Below are positions 21,304 through 32,591 of a stretch of 64,000 nt of DNA, in pieces. Source of the DNA: CGIF01 sp031673915. GTDB taxonomy: Bacteria; Bacillota_I; Bacilli_A; Mycoplasmatales; CGIF01. Position 1 is the stretch's first letter, and the number at the start of each line of letters is the position of its first letter. The translations under genes were made by a program, and so were the position numbers. The notes below the pieces were generated by a model. That model did not search any database and had not been told where the DNA came from. It worked only from the letters and a program-made list of their open reading frames with translations. Location: assembly GCA_031673915.1 (NCBI GenBank), contig CP125277.1, positions 248,001 through 312,000 of the forward strand, read 5' to 3'.

Positions 21304-22917
21304 TTATAAATTATCTTGAGAAAATTTTGTAATATCAACTATTTTATTACAAATTTTTTCAGAAAAATATTGATCATGTGAAACTGTCAAAATTGGTCCC
21401 TGAAAACTACTTAATCAATTTTCTATTTTTTCCAGACTGTGTAAGTCAATATGATTAGTCGGTTCATCTAGAACTAAGATGTCAGGATTGTTTCAAATTA
21501 TTTTAATCAATTGAGCTTTTCGCTGGCAACCAATGCTTAGATCTGACATATTTAAAATTAATTCTTGAGGATGAAAAATTCCAGAGTCGATTAATTTATT
21601 TTTTATTTCATCTTCTGACATTTCATATTCTATTGCAGAACTTAAAAATTGAACTATATTTTTCTTTAGATTTAATTCTTCTTGCTCTTGATCCAAAAAT
21701 CCTATTTTTATTCGTTCTTGTAAAAATTCAACATCTCCACTTTCTTTTTCTGATAATCCCAAAATTATTTTTAATAAAGTAGATTTTCCGATTCCGTTTT
21801 TACCTTTAATTAAAATTTTATCGTCTGAATTTATCTCAAAAGATAAATTTTTAAATAGATATTTATCATTTATTTTTTTGCTTAATTTTTTGACTTTTAT
21901 TCTAATATTTTTAGAATTTTCTTTATAAAGAAAATCAACATCAAATTTACGCCTATATGATTTCAAAGGAATTTTTACTAGACTATCTTCTATGATATCT
22001 TTTTTATTCTTTAGTTGATTTGCTATTCTTTTTTGGCTCTTCTTAAACCTATTTCCTCTGTGACCAAATCCCATTTTGTCTTCATTTTTCACTTTTGGCT
22101 TGTAATTTTCATTGACAAAATGAGACTTTTCAATTTTTTTATTGATTATTTTCAATTCTTTCTCTTGAACTTCTCTTAATTGTTTTGCCCTCTGGTACTC
22201 TCTTTCCTTTTCTTTCAAATAATTTTGATAATTTCCACGAAAATGAATCATTTTTTTTGTTTCAGGACATATTTCGTGTATATTGTTTGCTACTTTGTTT
22301 ATTAATTTTCTATCGTGAGTAACTAAAATAATAATCCCTTTATAAGCATTCAAAAAGTTTTCTAGTCATTCTTTTCCTTGTTCATCAAGATGATTAGTAG
22401 GTTCATCAAGAAGCAAAATATCTGGGTTTTGACAACGCAAAGAAATGAGGTTTATTTTTGTCTTTTGTCCTCCGCTTAAGTCTCCAAAATTTTGATTTAA
22501 TATTTTTTGATCTAGGTTAAGTTGAAATATATATTTATTGATTTCAAATCATCCACATGCATTGGCATTTTTAAAAAATTCATCTTCAGAAATTTCTTTG
22601 TTGTTTTTTTTAGAGTATAAATCTGAAAGATATGAGTTTTTTAATTGAATTATTAAGTGTTCGATTACTTTTCTTTCAGAAAATTCTGAAAAAATCTGTG
22701 GCAAATAACCAATTGTTCCGTTAAAATTTACATTTTCTTCAAAAAAATGTTTGTTGTTTATGGTTTTCAGTAAGGTTGTTTTTCCTATTCCATTTTCTCC
22801 AACTATCACTATTTTGTCACCGGAGAATGCTTTTAAATCAATTCCACTAAAAATTAATTTTGTTCCTTTTTTAATTGTTAAGTTTTTTATTTCTAATCTT
22901 ATTTTTTTATTCGTCAT
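21304..22917 (-). CDS. ABC-F family ATPase, 537 aa
   Basis: ATG 22917 to TAA 21306-21304. Two ABC domains without transmembrane segments. The first has Walker A GENGIGKTT, signature LSGGQK and Walker B LLLDEPTNHLDE; the second has Walker A GKNGIGKST, Walker B LVLDEPTNHID and H-loop SHDQ. The inter-domain linker is long, charged and helical (about residues 205-330), as in ABC-F proteins that act in the ribosomal E site in translation or antibiotic resistance. The second signature is LSIGCQ rather than LSGGQ, which is unusual. No neighbours of related function. Confidence 0.85.
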
Positions 22918-23484
22918 CTTTTATTAGAAACAGAGTTTCTATTTGTATTAAATTATTAAAGTTTAATTATTTATTCTGTATTTCAAGAATAAGAACTATT
23001 TAATTGTTATATTGCTTGATAACATACCTGATTGAATAGTTGTGATGAATTTTTACATTTTAGATCTAAAGTGATTATTTTTTGTGAAGAAAAGATAAAT
23101 AATGTTAATATTTTCTCTATGCTGTTTTTTGATAATTATAAGTGATTATTGAATTTTCAATTGATTAATATTTCAGATTCCAAATTGTTTAATTTTTTCA
23201 TAACAATGTTTTTTTGTCTTATATTTTTTAAATGTAATCAAAAGAAAATTTTTTGAGATATCTTTAATTATAATTATTTTGTGATTTATCTGTATTTTTA
23301 TAAAGTTTTATTGCAAACGTATTAACTTGGTTTAGTGGATTTTTTTCATCTTGCATTCTTGTAAAAGCTAATATTTTCATTAATCAAGTTTTATTTTAGT
23401 AATTTGATGAGAAATTTGTCTAGCTAAAAAAAGTAAAAATTCTTGAAAGATTTTTATCTATTATTAGTAACAACATAAAAAAGA
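22918..23484. other. Intergenic, AT-rich
   Basis: No gene or clear RNA seen between the ABC-F start and the 50-bp inverted repeat. Confidence 0.4.
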
Positions 23485-23534
23485 AGGCCAAAAAATTTTT
23501 TTTACTCATTCCATTCGCTCAAAAATCTTTTATT
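23485..23534. repeat. 50-bp perfect inverted repeat, left copy
   Basis: Fifty bases starting aggccaaaaaa and ending cttttatt are present as an exact reverse complement at 41298-41347, 17.8 kb away. The pair brackets the housekeeping block hsp20 to secA. It could be the footprint of an old mobile element, or a substrate for inversion. Confidence 0.85.
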
Positions 23535-23826
23535 TCCTCCCCCTCCATTTTCCTATTTTTCCCAGTTTTTCAAGTTTCCCAAACTCCTTTTCTTAATCAA
23601 TTTAATCCACTTATAAAAACTTTTTCCAATCTTTCTCATAATTCGAAAGATTTTTCAATCCTAAAAGTTTTTATAAATCATTTCTCATGAAAATAGAATA
23701 AGTTAATTAAACTTACATACTCACCTTTACTAGCATTCTACCCTCTTTTATTTCTTTTAATTCAATTAAAACATTATCTTCTATAATATTATGGCACATA
23801 TAATTTATTTACATCTCAATTTGATG

Positions 23827-24250
23827 CTATTCATATAATGAAATTAAATTTTCCAAATCAATGCTCTCCAAGGTTTCTTTAGATAGATTTCTTAATCTAA
23901 CCTTTATATGATTTATTAATTCATAATGTTTTAGTAAGAGCACTTTATCCATTCATCTTTTTGCTTCATGGTGGTCAAACTACCTTTTTTCCCACTCATC
24001 TTGTGGAAAAATACATCATCTCGAAATCAGCGTTTGTAAGTCATTCTTTAGCTTTAAAATAAGGCTTTCTTACTTCATTTAGTAAAAATTAAATCTTTTT
24101 CTTCTAACTTGTTTATTTTTCTTTAAACAGTTTATTCTCATTTTCTCTTTTAAGGATTCATTTTCATTATTTCCTCAAGCATGAGAAAGGACTGCATATC
24201 TTTTAATATTGATAATTTTTTGATTTTGATGAAAACATCCAAGATTTTTA
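23827..24250 (-). pseudogene. HET-domain relic (minus strand)
   Basis: Reading from about 24245 downward: IKRYAVLSHAWGNNENESL, the start of a HET domain (YAVLSHAWG), then a TAA at 24081-24079. Further pieces follow in other frames, down to VRLRNLSKETLESIDLENL before a stop at 23829. No start codon is left. It is a fourth HET-family copy, in the opposite orientation to the two intact genes. Confidence 0.65.
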
Positions 24251-24297
24251 TTATATAAAATAAATGATAAATATAATTGAAAGGATATTAAAAAATT

Positions 24298-24747
24298 ATG
24301 AAAAGAAAAAATTTAATTAGAACCCTGAATGAATTTAATCCATTAAGAAGAAGCATTTTAGATGATCTGATTTTCCCTTTTGAAAATACATTTTTACCTG
24401 AAATTAACAGAAATCTAATGCTTAATAGTTTTAATAGTGAACTTAAAGAAGATAATTCTAACTATTACGTAAAAGCAGAATTACCAGGCTTTGAAAAAGA
24501 AAATATTGATATAAATATTGATAACAATAAAATTTCAATTCATGCTGAGAAAAAGGAAGAAATCGAAGAAGACAACTTTAGATATGAATTCTCTGAGATT
24601 AACTATGGTTCATTTTCTCGAACTTTTTCATTCTCAACTCCAGTTAATTCGGAAAACGTGAAAGCTTCCTTCAAAAATGGAATTCTTCACCTAGTTATCC
24701 CTAAATTGATTAGTAGTGAAAAAACTTCAAAAATTAATATAGAATAA
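24298..24747 (+). CDS. hsp20: Small heat-shock protein, Hsp20/alpha-crystallin
   Basis: 149 aa, ATG 24298 after AAAGGA, TAA 24747. The alpha-crystallin domain covers about residues 45-140: YYVKAELPGFEKENIDINI, and the conserved GILHLVIPK near 127-135, which is this family's A-x-x-x-n-G-v-L-x-(V/I)-x-(V/I)-P-K motif. It is an ATP-independent holdase that prevents aggregation. It is monocistronic. Length is normal for bacterial Hsp20. Confidence 0.95.
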   Translation: MKRKNLIRTLNEFNPLRRSILDDLIFPFENTFLPEINRNLMLNSFNSELKEDNSNYYVKAELPGFEKENIDINIDNNKISIHAEKKEEIEEDNFRYEFSEINYGSFSRTFSFSTPVNSENVKASFKNGILHLVIPKLISSEKTSKINIE

Positions 24748-24838
24748 GTGAATTCAATTATTTAATCAGATCTAGTTCAGTTTTAGGTTCAGACCTAACT
24801 CTGTTCTAAATAAGTTTAAACCTCTCTTATCATTTAAT

Positions 24839-25444
24839 ATGAAAAACCATTATCCTCATTTAGAAGTGCAAGGTATCAAAGAAAAAAAAGTACTAAAAGT
24901 TATTCGTTCATTACCTCGAGAATTATTCGTCTCCCAAGAATTAAAAGAAATAGCATATATAGACTCAGCTTTGCCAATTTGCTGCAAACAAACTATTTCT
25001 CAACCTTTCATCGTTGCCTACATGACAGAAAAATTAGAACTAAAACCAAATGATAATGTTCTAGAAATCGGCACTGGCAGTGGTTTTCAAACTGGAGTTT
25101 TATCTCAATTAGTTCAAGAAGTTTATACAGTAGAAATTCATAACGAACTTAGTAAACAAGCTCAACAGACATTAAGTAAATTAGGTCTTCAAAGCATTAA
25201 ATATAAAATCGGCGATGGTAAAAAAGGATGACAAGAATTCGCCCCTTTTGACAAAATTATCGTTACTGCTTTAGCTCAAGAAATCCCCCTTGATCTTATC
25301 AATCAACTAAAGATAGGCGGTAAGATGATTCTACCTCTGAAAGTAAGTGAAAATGAAGATTTTTTGTTCTTAATAAATAAACTAGAAAACAACAAATTAG
25401 AAAAAAAACAACTTATTCAAATTAGATTTGTAAATTTAGTCTAG
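24839..25444 (+). CDS. pcm: Protein-L-isoaspartate O-methyltransferase
   Basis: 201 aa, ATG 24839 to TAG 25444. SAM-binding motif LEIGTGSGFQTGVLS (residues about 76-90), preceded by QTISQPFIVAYMTEKLEL, the family's P-x-x-(I/V)-A-x-M block. It repairs isoaspartyl residues in aged proteins by SAM-dependent methylation. The full conserved core is present. Located 90 nt after hsp20, so both protein-maintenance genes may be co-expressed. Confidence 0.9.
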
Positions 25445-25620
25445 AAACATTTTATCACCAATCAAAAATAACATTAAATAATCAATCAATCCTATAATTA
25501 TTCTTACTCAATGATTCAAATAAAAACAATTATACTCTTATTTCAACAAATCTTGAAAATAGTTATTAATTTTAATAATTATTAAACTATGTAAACATTA
25601 TTGTTAAAATAATTCTATTA

Positions 25621-25917
25621 TTACTTAAAAAACTTTGTATATTTGTCTAAAACTGGAATAAGAACAACAAAAATTCCTTGAGAAAGAGCATTACTTATCC
25701 TTTCATCTTTAATCTTATTAATTCGAAGAAACCCGATAAGGAACGGTCGAGTTATAACAATGAATGTAAGTCTTCTTAAAAAATAAGAGAAAAATGTCAA
25801 CTTAGGTTCAAAGAAAAGACACCCAATAAATGATAAAAAAACCATAACCATTTCATAAATCACCAATTCTGAAATCGCATACATTTTAAAATCAAACCAA
25901 CCAATATTTATTTTCAT
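25621..25917 (-). CDS. Small membrane protein, 98 aa
   Basis: ATG 25917 to TAA 25623-25621. Three hydrophobic segments (about residues 14-38, 41-60 and 78-94) separated by Arg-rich turns (FLRRLTFIVITRPFLIGFLR). Not recognised. Confidence 0.6.
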   Translation of the reverse strand: MKINIGWFDFKMYAISELVIYEMVMVFLSFIGCLFFEPKLTFFSYFLRRLTFIVITRPFLIGFLRINKIKDERISNALSQGIFVVLIPVLDKYTKFFK

Positions 25918-26254
25918 ATTTTCATTATTACCATTTCAACCAATTATAATATTTATTTTATTAATTAATCGCAATTTCTAGTAAAGAAAAGATTTTAAGT
26001 GTTTAATTAAATAAAAACTAAAGATGGAAAGATTATAAGTATTGGAATTATTATTAGAAGATCTAAACAAATTTGCAGATTTAATCTACTATAATTAAAG
26101 AAGTTAACAAATTTCATAAAAATATTGAATTGTTAGAAAAAATAAACTTTTCCCTTATTAATATTAAAAAATAATTGGATTAACAACTAGTATTATTTAG
26201 AAAGAAATCTATGCAATAAAAAAGCACAGAAATCTAACTAGATATTATTAATAA

Positions 26255-26602
26255 TTAATCTTCTTTAATCAGACTCTCAAGTTTGTTAATTTGAACTAAT
26301 TCATTATCAATCTGGAATATTAATTTAGGAATTCTCCTAAATTTTTTAACACTTATTAATTCTCTATTAATAAAACCTGAGTATTTTTTGTTAAAATCTT
26401 CAATTATTTTTAAGTTTTCAGAATTACTTTCCATTCCAACAAATATTCTAATTGATTGAAATTTTTTATCAGCTCTACAATAACTTATTGGAAGAAATGG
26501 TAATAATCATTGACTAGTTACTTTGTAAACAGCAATTCTTATCTCCCTATCATAAAGAGATTCAATCCTTTTTTGTTGAGTAGTTAATTCTCTATTAAAC
26601 AT
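26255..26602 (-). CDS. rbfA: Ribosome-binding factor A
   Basis: 115 aa, ATG 26602, TAA 26257-26255. The start overlaps the infB stop by 8 nt, the usual infB-rbfA coupling. The C-terminal KKYSGFINRELISVKKFRRI then PKLIFQIDNELVQINKLESL matches the RbfA core (GfiR..l....l...P.l.F..D). RbfA matures the 16S rRNA 5' end in the small subunit. Confidence 0.85.
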
Positions 26603-28430
26603 AATCTTCTTCTACAAGAGCGTAAGAAATGATTCTGTCATCAATTTGGAAATCATTAAAGTTATTTACAACAATTCCACACTCTTGACCCTTACTAATT
26701 TCTTTAATATTATTTTTATCTCTTTGTAAACTACTAATTTTACCAGTAAATATTTTTTCTTCTTTTCTGAAAACATTTACTAAATGGTTACGATTAATAT
26801 TTCCACTTAAAACTTGACAACCAGCAATATTTCCAACTTGTGAGAAGTAGAAAATCTTTTTGATTTCAGCAACTCCTAAAATCTTTTCTACTTTTTTCTT
26901 TTCCCTGAATGATTTTGCAAGTTCTACAAGACCATCTCCAATTTTATAAATTATTGATTCGCTCAATCAATGTATCTTGTTCTCTTTTAAGTCTTTAGTT
27001 TTTTGTTGACTAATTCTTACATTAAAAGTTAAAACTGAACTTTGTGTTATTTTTGACAAATTAATAACAGAATCACTTACATCTCCAGCTACTTCAGTGT
27101 AGATAGAATTGAAATTAATTTTATCATTTGAATTCTTCTTTACAATATTTTCTAAAGCTTCTAACGAACTTTGTGAATCAGCAATCAAAATTAAATTAAT
27201 GTTTTTCACATAATCTTCTGATTCTTTATTATTTAAATTAGATGAAGAAGAATCACTATTTGAGAACTTTCTTGAATCAATTTTAGTTGGAATAATTCTT
27301 TTAATTTTCTTCACTAAACTTTCATCACTCATAACTAAAAAGTTATCTCCAGGTTCTGATTCAAATCCTAAACCAAAAACTTGAACAATATCTCCAGGAT
27401 TTGCTTTTGTTAATTCTTTATCTGAAAAATCAACAATTTTCTTTACCCTTCCAGATTCTCCATTAACAAATAAAATATCTCTATTTTTAAGTGATCCATT
27501 TTTAACTAGTAAATTATTAACTACGCCTGATTTGTTGCTCGTGTAACTGTCTAAAATGACACCATTTGCAGAAGAACTAAAATCAGCTTTTCAGTCATAA
27601 ATTTCTGAAAGAAGAAGAATGTTTTCTAAAAGTATATCAGTGTCATCTTTGTTTATAGCGCTTCCTGAAATAACAGTTGTTTCTCCTCCTCATTCTGATG
27701 GAGTTAATCCTCTTTCTTGCAATTGGGTTCTTATTTTATCTAAAGTTTTTTCATTATCAAACTCTTTTTTTTTATTATTAATAAAAGCTATTGTTGGAAG
27801 TTTATATTTATGAATATGCTCTATTACTTCTAGTGTTTGAGGCATTACTCCATCTTCAGCAGCAATCACTAAAACAATTAGGTCGGTGAAAGATGCTCCT
27901 CTTTCTCTCATTTTTAAGAAAACATTATGTCCAGGAGTATCTAAGAATGTTATTTTTTTCCCTTGGAATTCTACAGGATAAATATTAATTTTCTGAGTAA
28001 TTCCACCTTCTTCTTTCTTTTGGTCCTGAGTTGATCTAACTGTATCAAGAAGAGTTGATTTTCCATGATCAATGTGACCCATCACACTAACTATTGGATT
28101 TCTACTTTCTCTTTTCTCACTTTTATTTACATTCAAATAATCGTTAATAATTTCATTTATTCCAACTCTTTCTTTTAAAGCAGTCTTTATTCTTTTCGTC
28201 TTACAAAAATCTGTTACTAATTCAAAGTTTATTTTTTGGTTTTTTGTAATTGTATTACCTAATTTTCAAAAGAATGAGATAATCATGCTTGATTGCACTT
28301 TAAGTACTTTACTTAGATCATCAATGCCAATTTCTTCAGAATAACAAAAAAGTGTTCCATTTTTTAGTTCTAATGTTTTTTCTAGTTCTTTTTGTAAAAA
28401 TTCAATTAATTTTTTTTCTTCTTTTTTCAT
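26595..28430 (-). CDS. infB: Translation initiation factor IF-2
   Basis: 611 aa, ATG 28430, TAA 26597-26595. GTPase domain: G1 GHIDHGKST, effector EEGGITQ, G3 FLDTPGHNVFL and GVMPQTLEVIEH; domains II to IV follow. It brings initiator tRNA to the ribosome. The start lies 12 nt after nusA and the stop overlaps rbfA, giving nusA-infB-rbfA. The usual ylxR and L7Ae-like genes between nusA and infB are absent. The G4 region reads FINNKKKEF rather than the usual NKxD, a departure from the consensus. Confidence 0.95.
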
Positions 28431-28442
28431 TTATTTTTTTAC

Positions 28443-29570
28443 TTAATTTTTATTATTTGAATTATTGAAAAGATTTTTTCTCATTTCATAATCTTCAAAA
28501 TTAATGTTACCATTTCAAATAATAACATCATTGTCTTGATCAGAATTTTCAAAACTTTTTATATGAATGTTTGTTCCAAGATATTCTCCAATCTTTTGAA
28601 TTATCTTTCCTCCTCCATAAAGAGCAAGGGACATTCTATGTTCAGGAATAACAACTTTACAATCATTTTCTTCTTCAACTAAAGAGATTACTTCAACAGG
28701 AGAAAGTAAATTAAAGATCATATGTCTTCTGCTTTCACTTCAAGCTACAAGATCAACTCTTTCCCTTTTCATTTCGCCAAGAATTGCTTTTATTCTTATT
28801 CCTTTTTTTCCAATACAAGCACCTACAGGATCAATTCTAAAACTATTGCTTTTTACTATTACTTTACTTATTATCCCTGAGATTCTTATTACTTTTTCAA
28901 TTTCTACTAAACCTTCTTTTATTTCAGGAATTTCCATTTCGAAAATCTTCTTAACAAAATCTTCTCCTTTTCTCGAAAGGATTAATTGTTTTAAATCTGC
29001 TTTTTCTTTAACATCAACTAGTAAAAACCTTAAATGTTTTCCTAAGTAATTTTTGTCTTCAAAATTTCATTCTTTTTTGTCTCAATACCCAAGACCTTTT
29101 CCTAAATTTATGATGCAGAAGTTATCTTGAATGCTTTGAATATAACCACTAACAATTTCTCCCTTTAAAGGTAAAAAATTATGATATTGTCTTTCTTTTC
29201 TTAATTCTAATATTAATTTTTCAATATTTTTTCTAACATCGTATCCGATAAATTTTGGTAAATTTTTTAGATTAATTTCAAAGTAAGCGTTTCCTTCAAC
29301 AATTTTTTCACTTTCCTGAATTCTAAGATCATCTTTCAAAATTTCGCTTTTGGGATCATTAATTTCTTCAACTATTTTGAATATGCTATATGCTACAAAC
29401 TTTTTCTCTTTAGGATCAAATATAGCTTGTATTTTTCCAGGATTCTCTTCATTTTTTTGGTAAGCTTGTTCAAAAGATTCAGTTATTATTTCAATAATTC
29501 TCTCTGAGTTGATTTCTTCCCTTTTTGCTAGTTGATTTATTAGATCGTAAGTATTTTCGTTGTTTATCAA
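28443..29570 (-). CDS. nusA: Transcription factor NusA
   Basis: About 375 aa. The probable start is TTG 29570, since no ATG is in frame nearby; stop TAA 28445-28443. N-terminal domain (EIITESFEQAYQKNEE), S1 domain (GEIVSGYIQSIQDNF), then KH domains with RIDPVGACIGKKGIRIKAI, which is the NusA signature. The C-terminal acidic repeats are absent, as is usual in mollicutes. It controls pausing and antitermination. First gene of the nusA-infB-rbfA operon. Confidence 0.9.
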
Positions 29571-29710
29571 AATTTCTATTTTATTCCCTTTTTGTTCACT
29601 TTTATAATAGAAGAACTGGGCCTTTCTTTCAAATTAAAAATTAAAGTTTCTAATTTTCATAATATTTGCATTATATTTTTCATTTTTTGTGAAAGATAAA
29701 TTCTAATTAA

Positions 29711-29758
29711 AACAAAAAGCCTCTTTGAATTAATTTTACATTCAAAGAACTTTTGTTT
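29711..29758 (-). terminator. Rho-independent terminator after thiI
   Basis: On the minus strand a long hairpin (outer aacaaaaag/cttttgttt, inner tctttgaat/attcaaaga) is followed by GGCTTTTTG-type sequence. It lies 16 nt past the thiI stop and upstream of nusA, so it separates the two units. Confidence 0.7.
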
Positions 29759-29773
29759 GTATAGACTAAAACT

Positions 29774-30940
29774 TTATATTTGATTTAGTTCAATGTTTGT
29801 TTCATCAAAGATTTCTCTTCACAATATTTTTTCTTCTAAATACTCTGCTTGCTTTATTGATGGTTTTATTATTGGATTTCTTGGTTGAAAAACAAAACAA
29901 CAATCTTCATATTGGCTTATCGATAGATCGTAAACATCAATCTTTTTCGCTTCATTAATAATTTCTTGTTTATCTCTTGTAATTAGAGGAGAAACAATTA
30001 ATTTTGAATTAATAGAACTGTAAATAGTATGCATGCTTTCAATTGTTTGAGAAGCAACTTGCCCTAAAGAATCTCCATTTGCGATCAATTCAATTTTATT
30101 CTTGTTCGCAAGTTTTTCTGCGAATCTAAGAAACATTCTTTTTAGAATAATAATTCTATAACTATCAATCTCAATATGACTAATTTCTCTTAGTATGTTT
30201 TTTGTATTTACTAAATAAAGATTTCCTTTATGATTGTTAAATTTTTTTAACTTTTTAATTAAAGAAAAAATTTTACTTTTGTCATTTTGCTCATTAACAT
30301 AAAAATGAAGGAATTCAACCTCTAACCCTCTTTTCATTAAGTTATATGCAGCGACAGAAGAGTCTATTCCTCCACTAAACAAAATTAAAGCTTTTCCAGA
30401 AGAACCTATTGGTAAACCTTCTAAGCATTTAACTCTCTTTAGTAAAAATATTGCGAAGTCTTTATAAATTGAAATTTCTATATTTTTTTCATATTCTTCT
30501 AAGGAGATATTCAAGTTGAATTTTTTTGCTACTAATCCACCAAACTTTTTTTGCAAGTCAATTGATTTTATTGGAAAACTTTTATCCCTTCTTTTAAATG
30601 TTAGTCTAAATTTTGTAAAATCTATTTCCAAAAATTTATCCATGTTTTCGAAGAAAAATTCTATTTCTTTAATTATTCCTTTATTAGATAGATAACCAGT
30701 GTAATAACTACTAATTCCAAAAGTATTTTTCAATATACTTTCAATACAATTGCTTTCTTCTATATCTAAATTCTCCGCATCAATAAATAGTTGATCAAAA
30801 TACCTTTCGATTTTGACTAACTTTAAATTATTCTTTTGAAAAGAATTTTTTAGATTATCTACTAATCTATTAATAAATAAAGATCTGTTTTTCTTTTTTA
30901 GAAATAATTCACCAAATCTTATTATTAAATATTTTTTCAC
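29774..30940 (-). CDS. thiI: tRNA 4-thiouridine synthase (short form)
   Basis: 388 aa, ATG 30940, TAA 29776-29774, with the last 16 residues read through a TGA. N-terminal ferredoxin-like/THUMP region (about 1-165), then the PP-loop ALILFSGGIDSSVAAYNL that binds ATP. It lacks the C-terminal rhodanese domain, as in most Gram-positive ThiI, and ends near ISQYEDCCFVFQPRNP. It makes s4U at position 8 of tRNA with sulfur from a cysteine desulfurase. Confidence 0.93.
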
Positions 30941-30974
30941 TTATAGTTTATTATTTTTTATCCTTTGTTTTAGT

Positions 30975-31301
30975 TTAAAAAGACAATCCGAGATTCTTAA
31001 AAAAACCTGAAATTGTTTTTTGTAAGTCACTAATTTTAAATTCGTATGTTTGATCGTTTGTAGATGATAATCCTATGATTACTCTGATAATTATAACACC
31101 TATTGTTGCATAAATTATAAACTTTACAATAACTTTTAAAAGATTTATAATCATTTTAAGTCAGCATAATGAAAATAGAAACACAAAGAATGTTCACAAT
31201 GGAACCTTGGACAAATCAGCTTCATTAATTACAGCCATTTGATCGCTTAAATAAAATCAAAAGTCTGACAAAAGTTTTCAAAGTTTATTTTCGTTATTCA
31301 T
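30975..31301 (-). CDS. Small membrane protein, 108 aa
   Basis: ATG 31301 to TAA 30977-30975; 34 nt upstream of thiI on the same strand, so possibly co-transcribed. Two hydrophobic stretches (VPLWTFFVFLFSLCWLKMII and VKFIIYATIGVIIIRVIIGL). No family recognised; it could be a YggT-like or secretion-related small membrane protein. Confidence 0.6.
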
Positions 31302-31556
31302 ATTATTAACTTTTCCTTACCTTTATTGATTTTTAATAATCTCTAAAGTCTTAAAGTCATAATAAAAAATCTTTAGAGCATTAATATAATTTTAATGTTT
31401 ATATCATTTCTTTGTGCTATTTTAAAATTAATTATTAATTAATCAATTAAAATAAAATTGAAAATAGAGTTAGCTATTTTTACCTATAGGAATTTAAATT
31501 ATTAGTTTAAGTAAGATTTATCCAAGTATTTTTTGGTGGAAAGGGATATTATTTAT

Positions 31557-31928
31557 ATGTTTAATAATGATAAAAAAAATGAGAAAAAAATAATTAAATG
31601 TCATACTTGCCAATTTGTAATTAATCAAACAATCAAAGTTCCAGGTGATGAGGAGAATGGATTAGTTTTTTGCAGAACTTGCGCTCCTGTTATAAATAAA
31701 GCTTTAGATTCTAAATTTATCACTTCTATTGAAGAATTCAACAAGGTAAAGTTAGAATCAGAAATTCTAAGAGATGAAAAATCTTTATTAGAAAAAGAAA
31801 TTGATATATTAAGAAAAAGGATATGCGAGATTGAGAATATTTATAATGAGAAAATTGAAAGAATTCAAGAAGAATATTTTAAGGAAGAATATGAATTAGT
31901 TGCCGTTGAAGGCTTTGTTTTTGCCTAA
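31557..31928 (+). CDS. Zinc-ribbon and coiled-coil protein, 123 aa
   Basis: ATG 31557, 11 nt after a GGAAAGG ribosome site; TAA 31928. A Cys4 ribbon (CHTC and CRTC in the first 45 residues), then a long charged helix (ILRDEKSLLEKEIDILRKRI). Its last 33 nt overlap the 3' end of the convergent recombinase. A transcription or ribosome-associated adaptor is possible. Confidence 0.6.
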   Translation: MFNNDKKNEKKIIKCHTCQFVINQTIKVPGDEENGLVFCRTCAPVINKALDSKFITSIEEFNKVKLESEILRDEKSLLEKEIDILRKRICEIENIYNEKIERIQEEYFKEEYELVAVEGFVFA

Positions 31929-32591
31929 TCTTTTAATTCTTTTACTAATTCTCAAACCTCTTCTGTTAAGATATATCATTAGACTTCTAGGTTTTCCTAT
32001 TCCAATTATTCTACTTATATCAACAACTGATATTTTTTTTGAAAGAAGGAGAAGGATTTCATCTTTTCTTTTATCATAAATTGATTCTTGAATAATTCCT
32101 GCTTTTTTACCAATTTTTACTCCTTGCATTTTTTTAGAGGCAAGTGCTTCTTTAGTTCTTAGTGATATGATGTCTCTTTCTAATTCAGCAAGCATTGAGA
32201 ATATTGTTAACACTATTTTTGTCACCATGTCATTTTGGTTGCTTAAGCTTAGATCTAAGTTTTGTTTAGTAAATATTATTCTTGTTCCATTTTTTAAAAT
32301 ATTATTTACTAAGTTTAAAACTTCTGAGGTTGAGCGACCTAGCCTTGAAATTTCTGTTGATATTAGAACATCACCTTTTGAAAGGCTTAAAAGTTCATCA
32401 AACTTTCTATCCTCTGAAGACTTCCTTGAAGAAATTGTTAATTCCACTCACTTGTCAACATTCAAATTTCTAACACGACAATATTCTAAAATTTCCAGTT
32501 TTTGATTTGATACTGCTTGATCATCTGAAGAAACTCTAATATATCCAAGGGTTAGTGATTTCTTTTCTGCTTTTTTGCTTGTTTTAGCCAT
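31896..32591 (-). CDS. Serine recombinase (resolvase/invertase family)
   Basis: About 231 aa from ATG 32591 (an ATG at 32630 would add 13 residues); stop near 31896. Catalytic N-terminal domain with LGYIRVSSDDQAVSNQKLEI, whose Ser 21 is the predicted nucleophile, and LISTEISRLGRSTSEVLNLV. A C-terminal HTH follows (VVDISRIIGIGKPRSLMIYL). Residues for strand exchange are present. It cuts and rejoins DNA at paired short sites. It sits midway between the 50-bp inverted repeats at 23485 and 41298. Confidence 0.88.

Noticed and set aside
28431..28442. Missing ylxR gene between nusA and infB
   Set aside because: Only 12 nt separate the genes; loss of ylxR is plausible in reduced genomes, so not treated as a finding.
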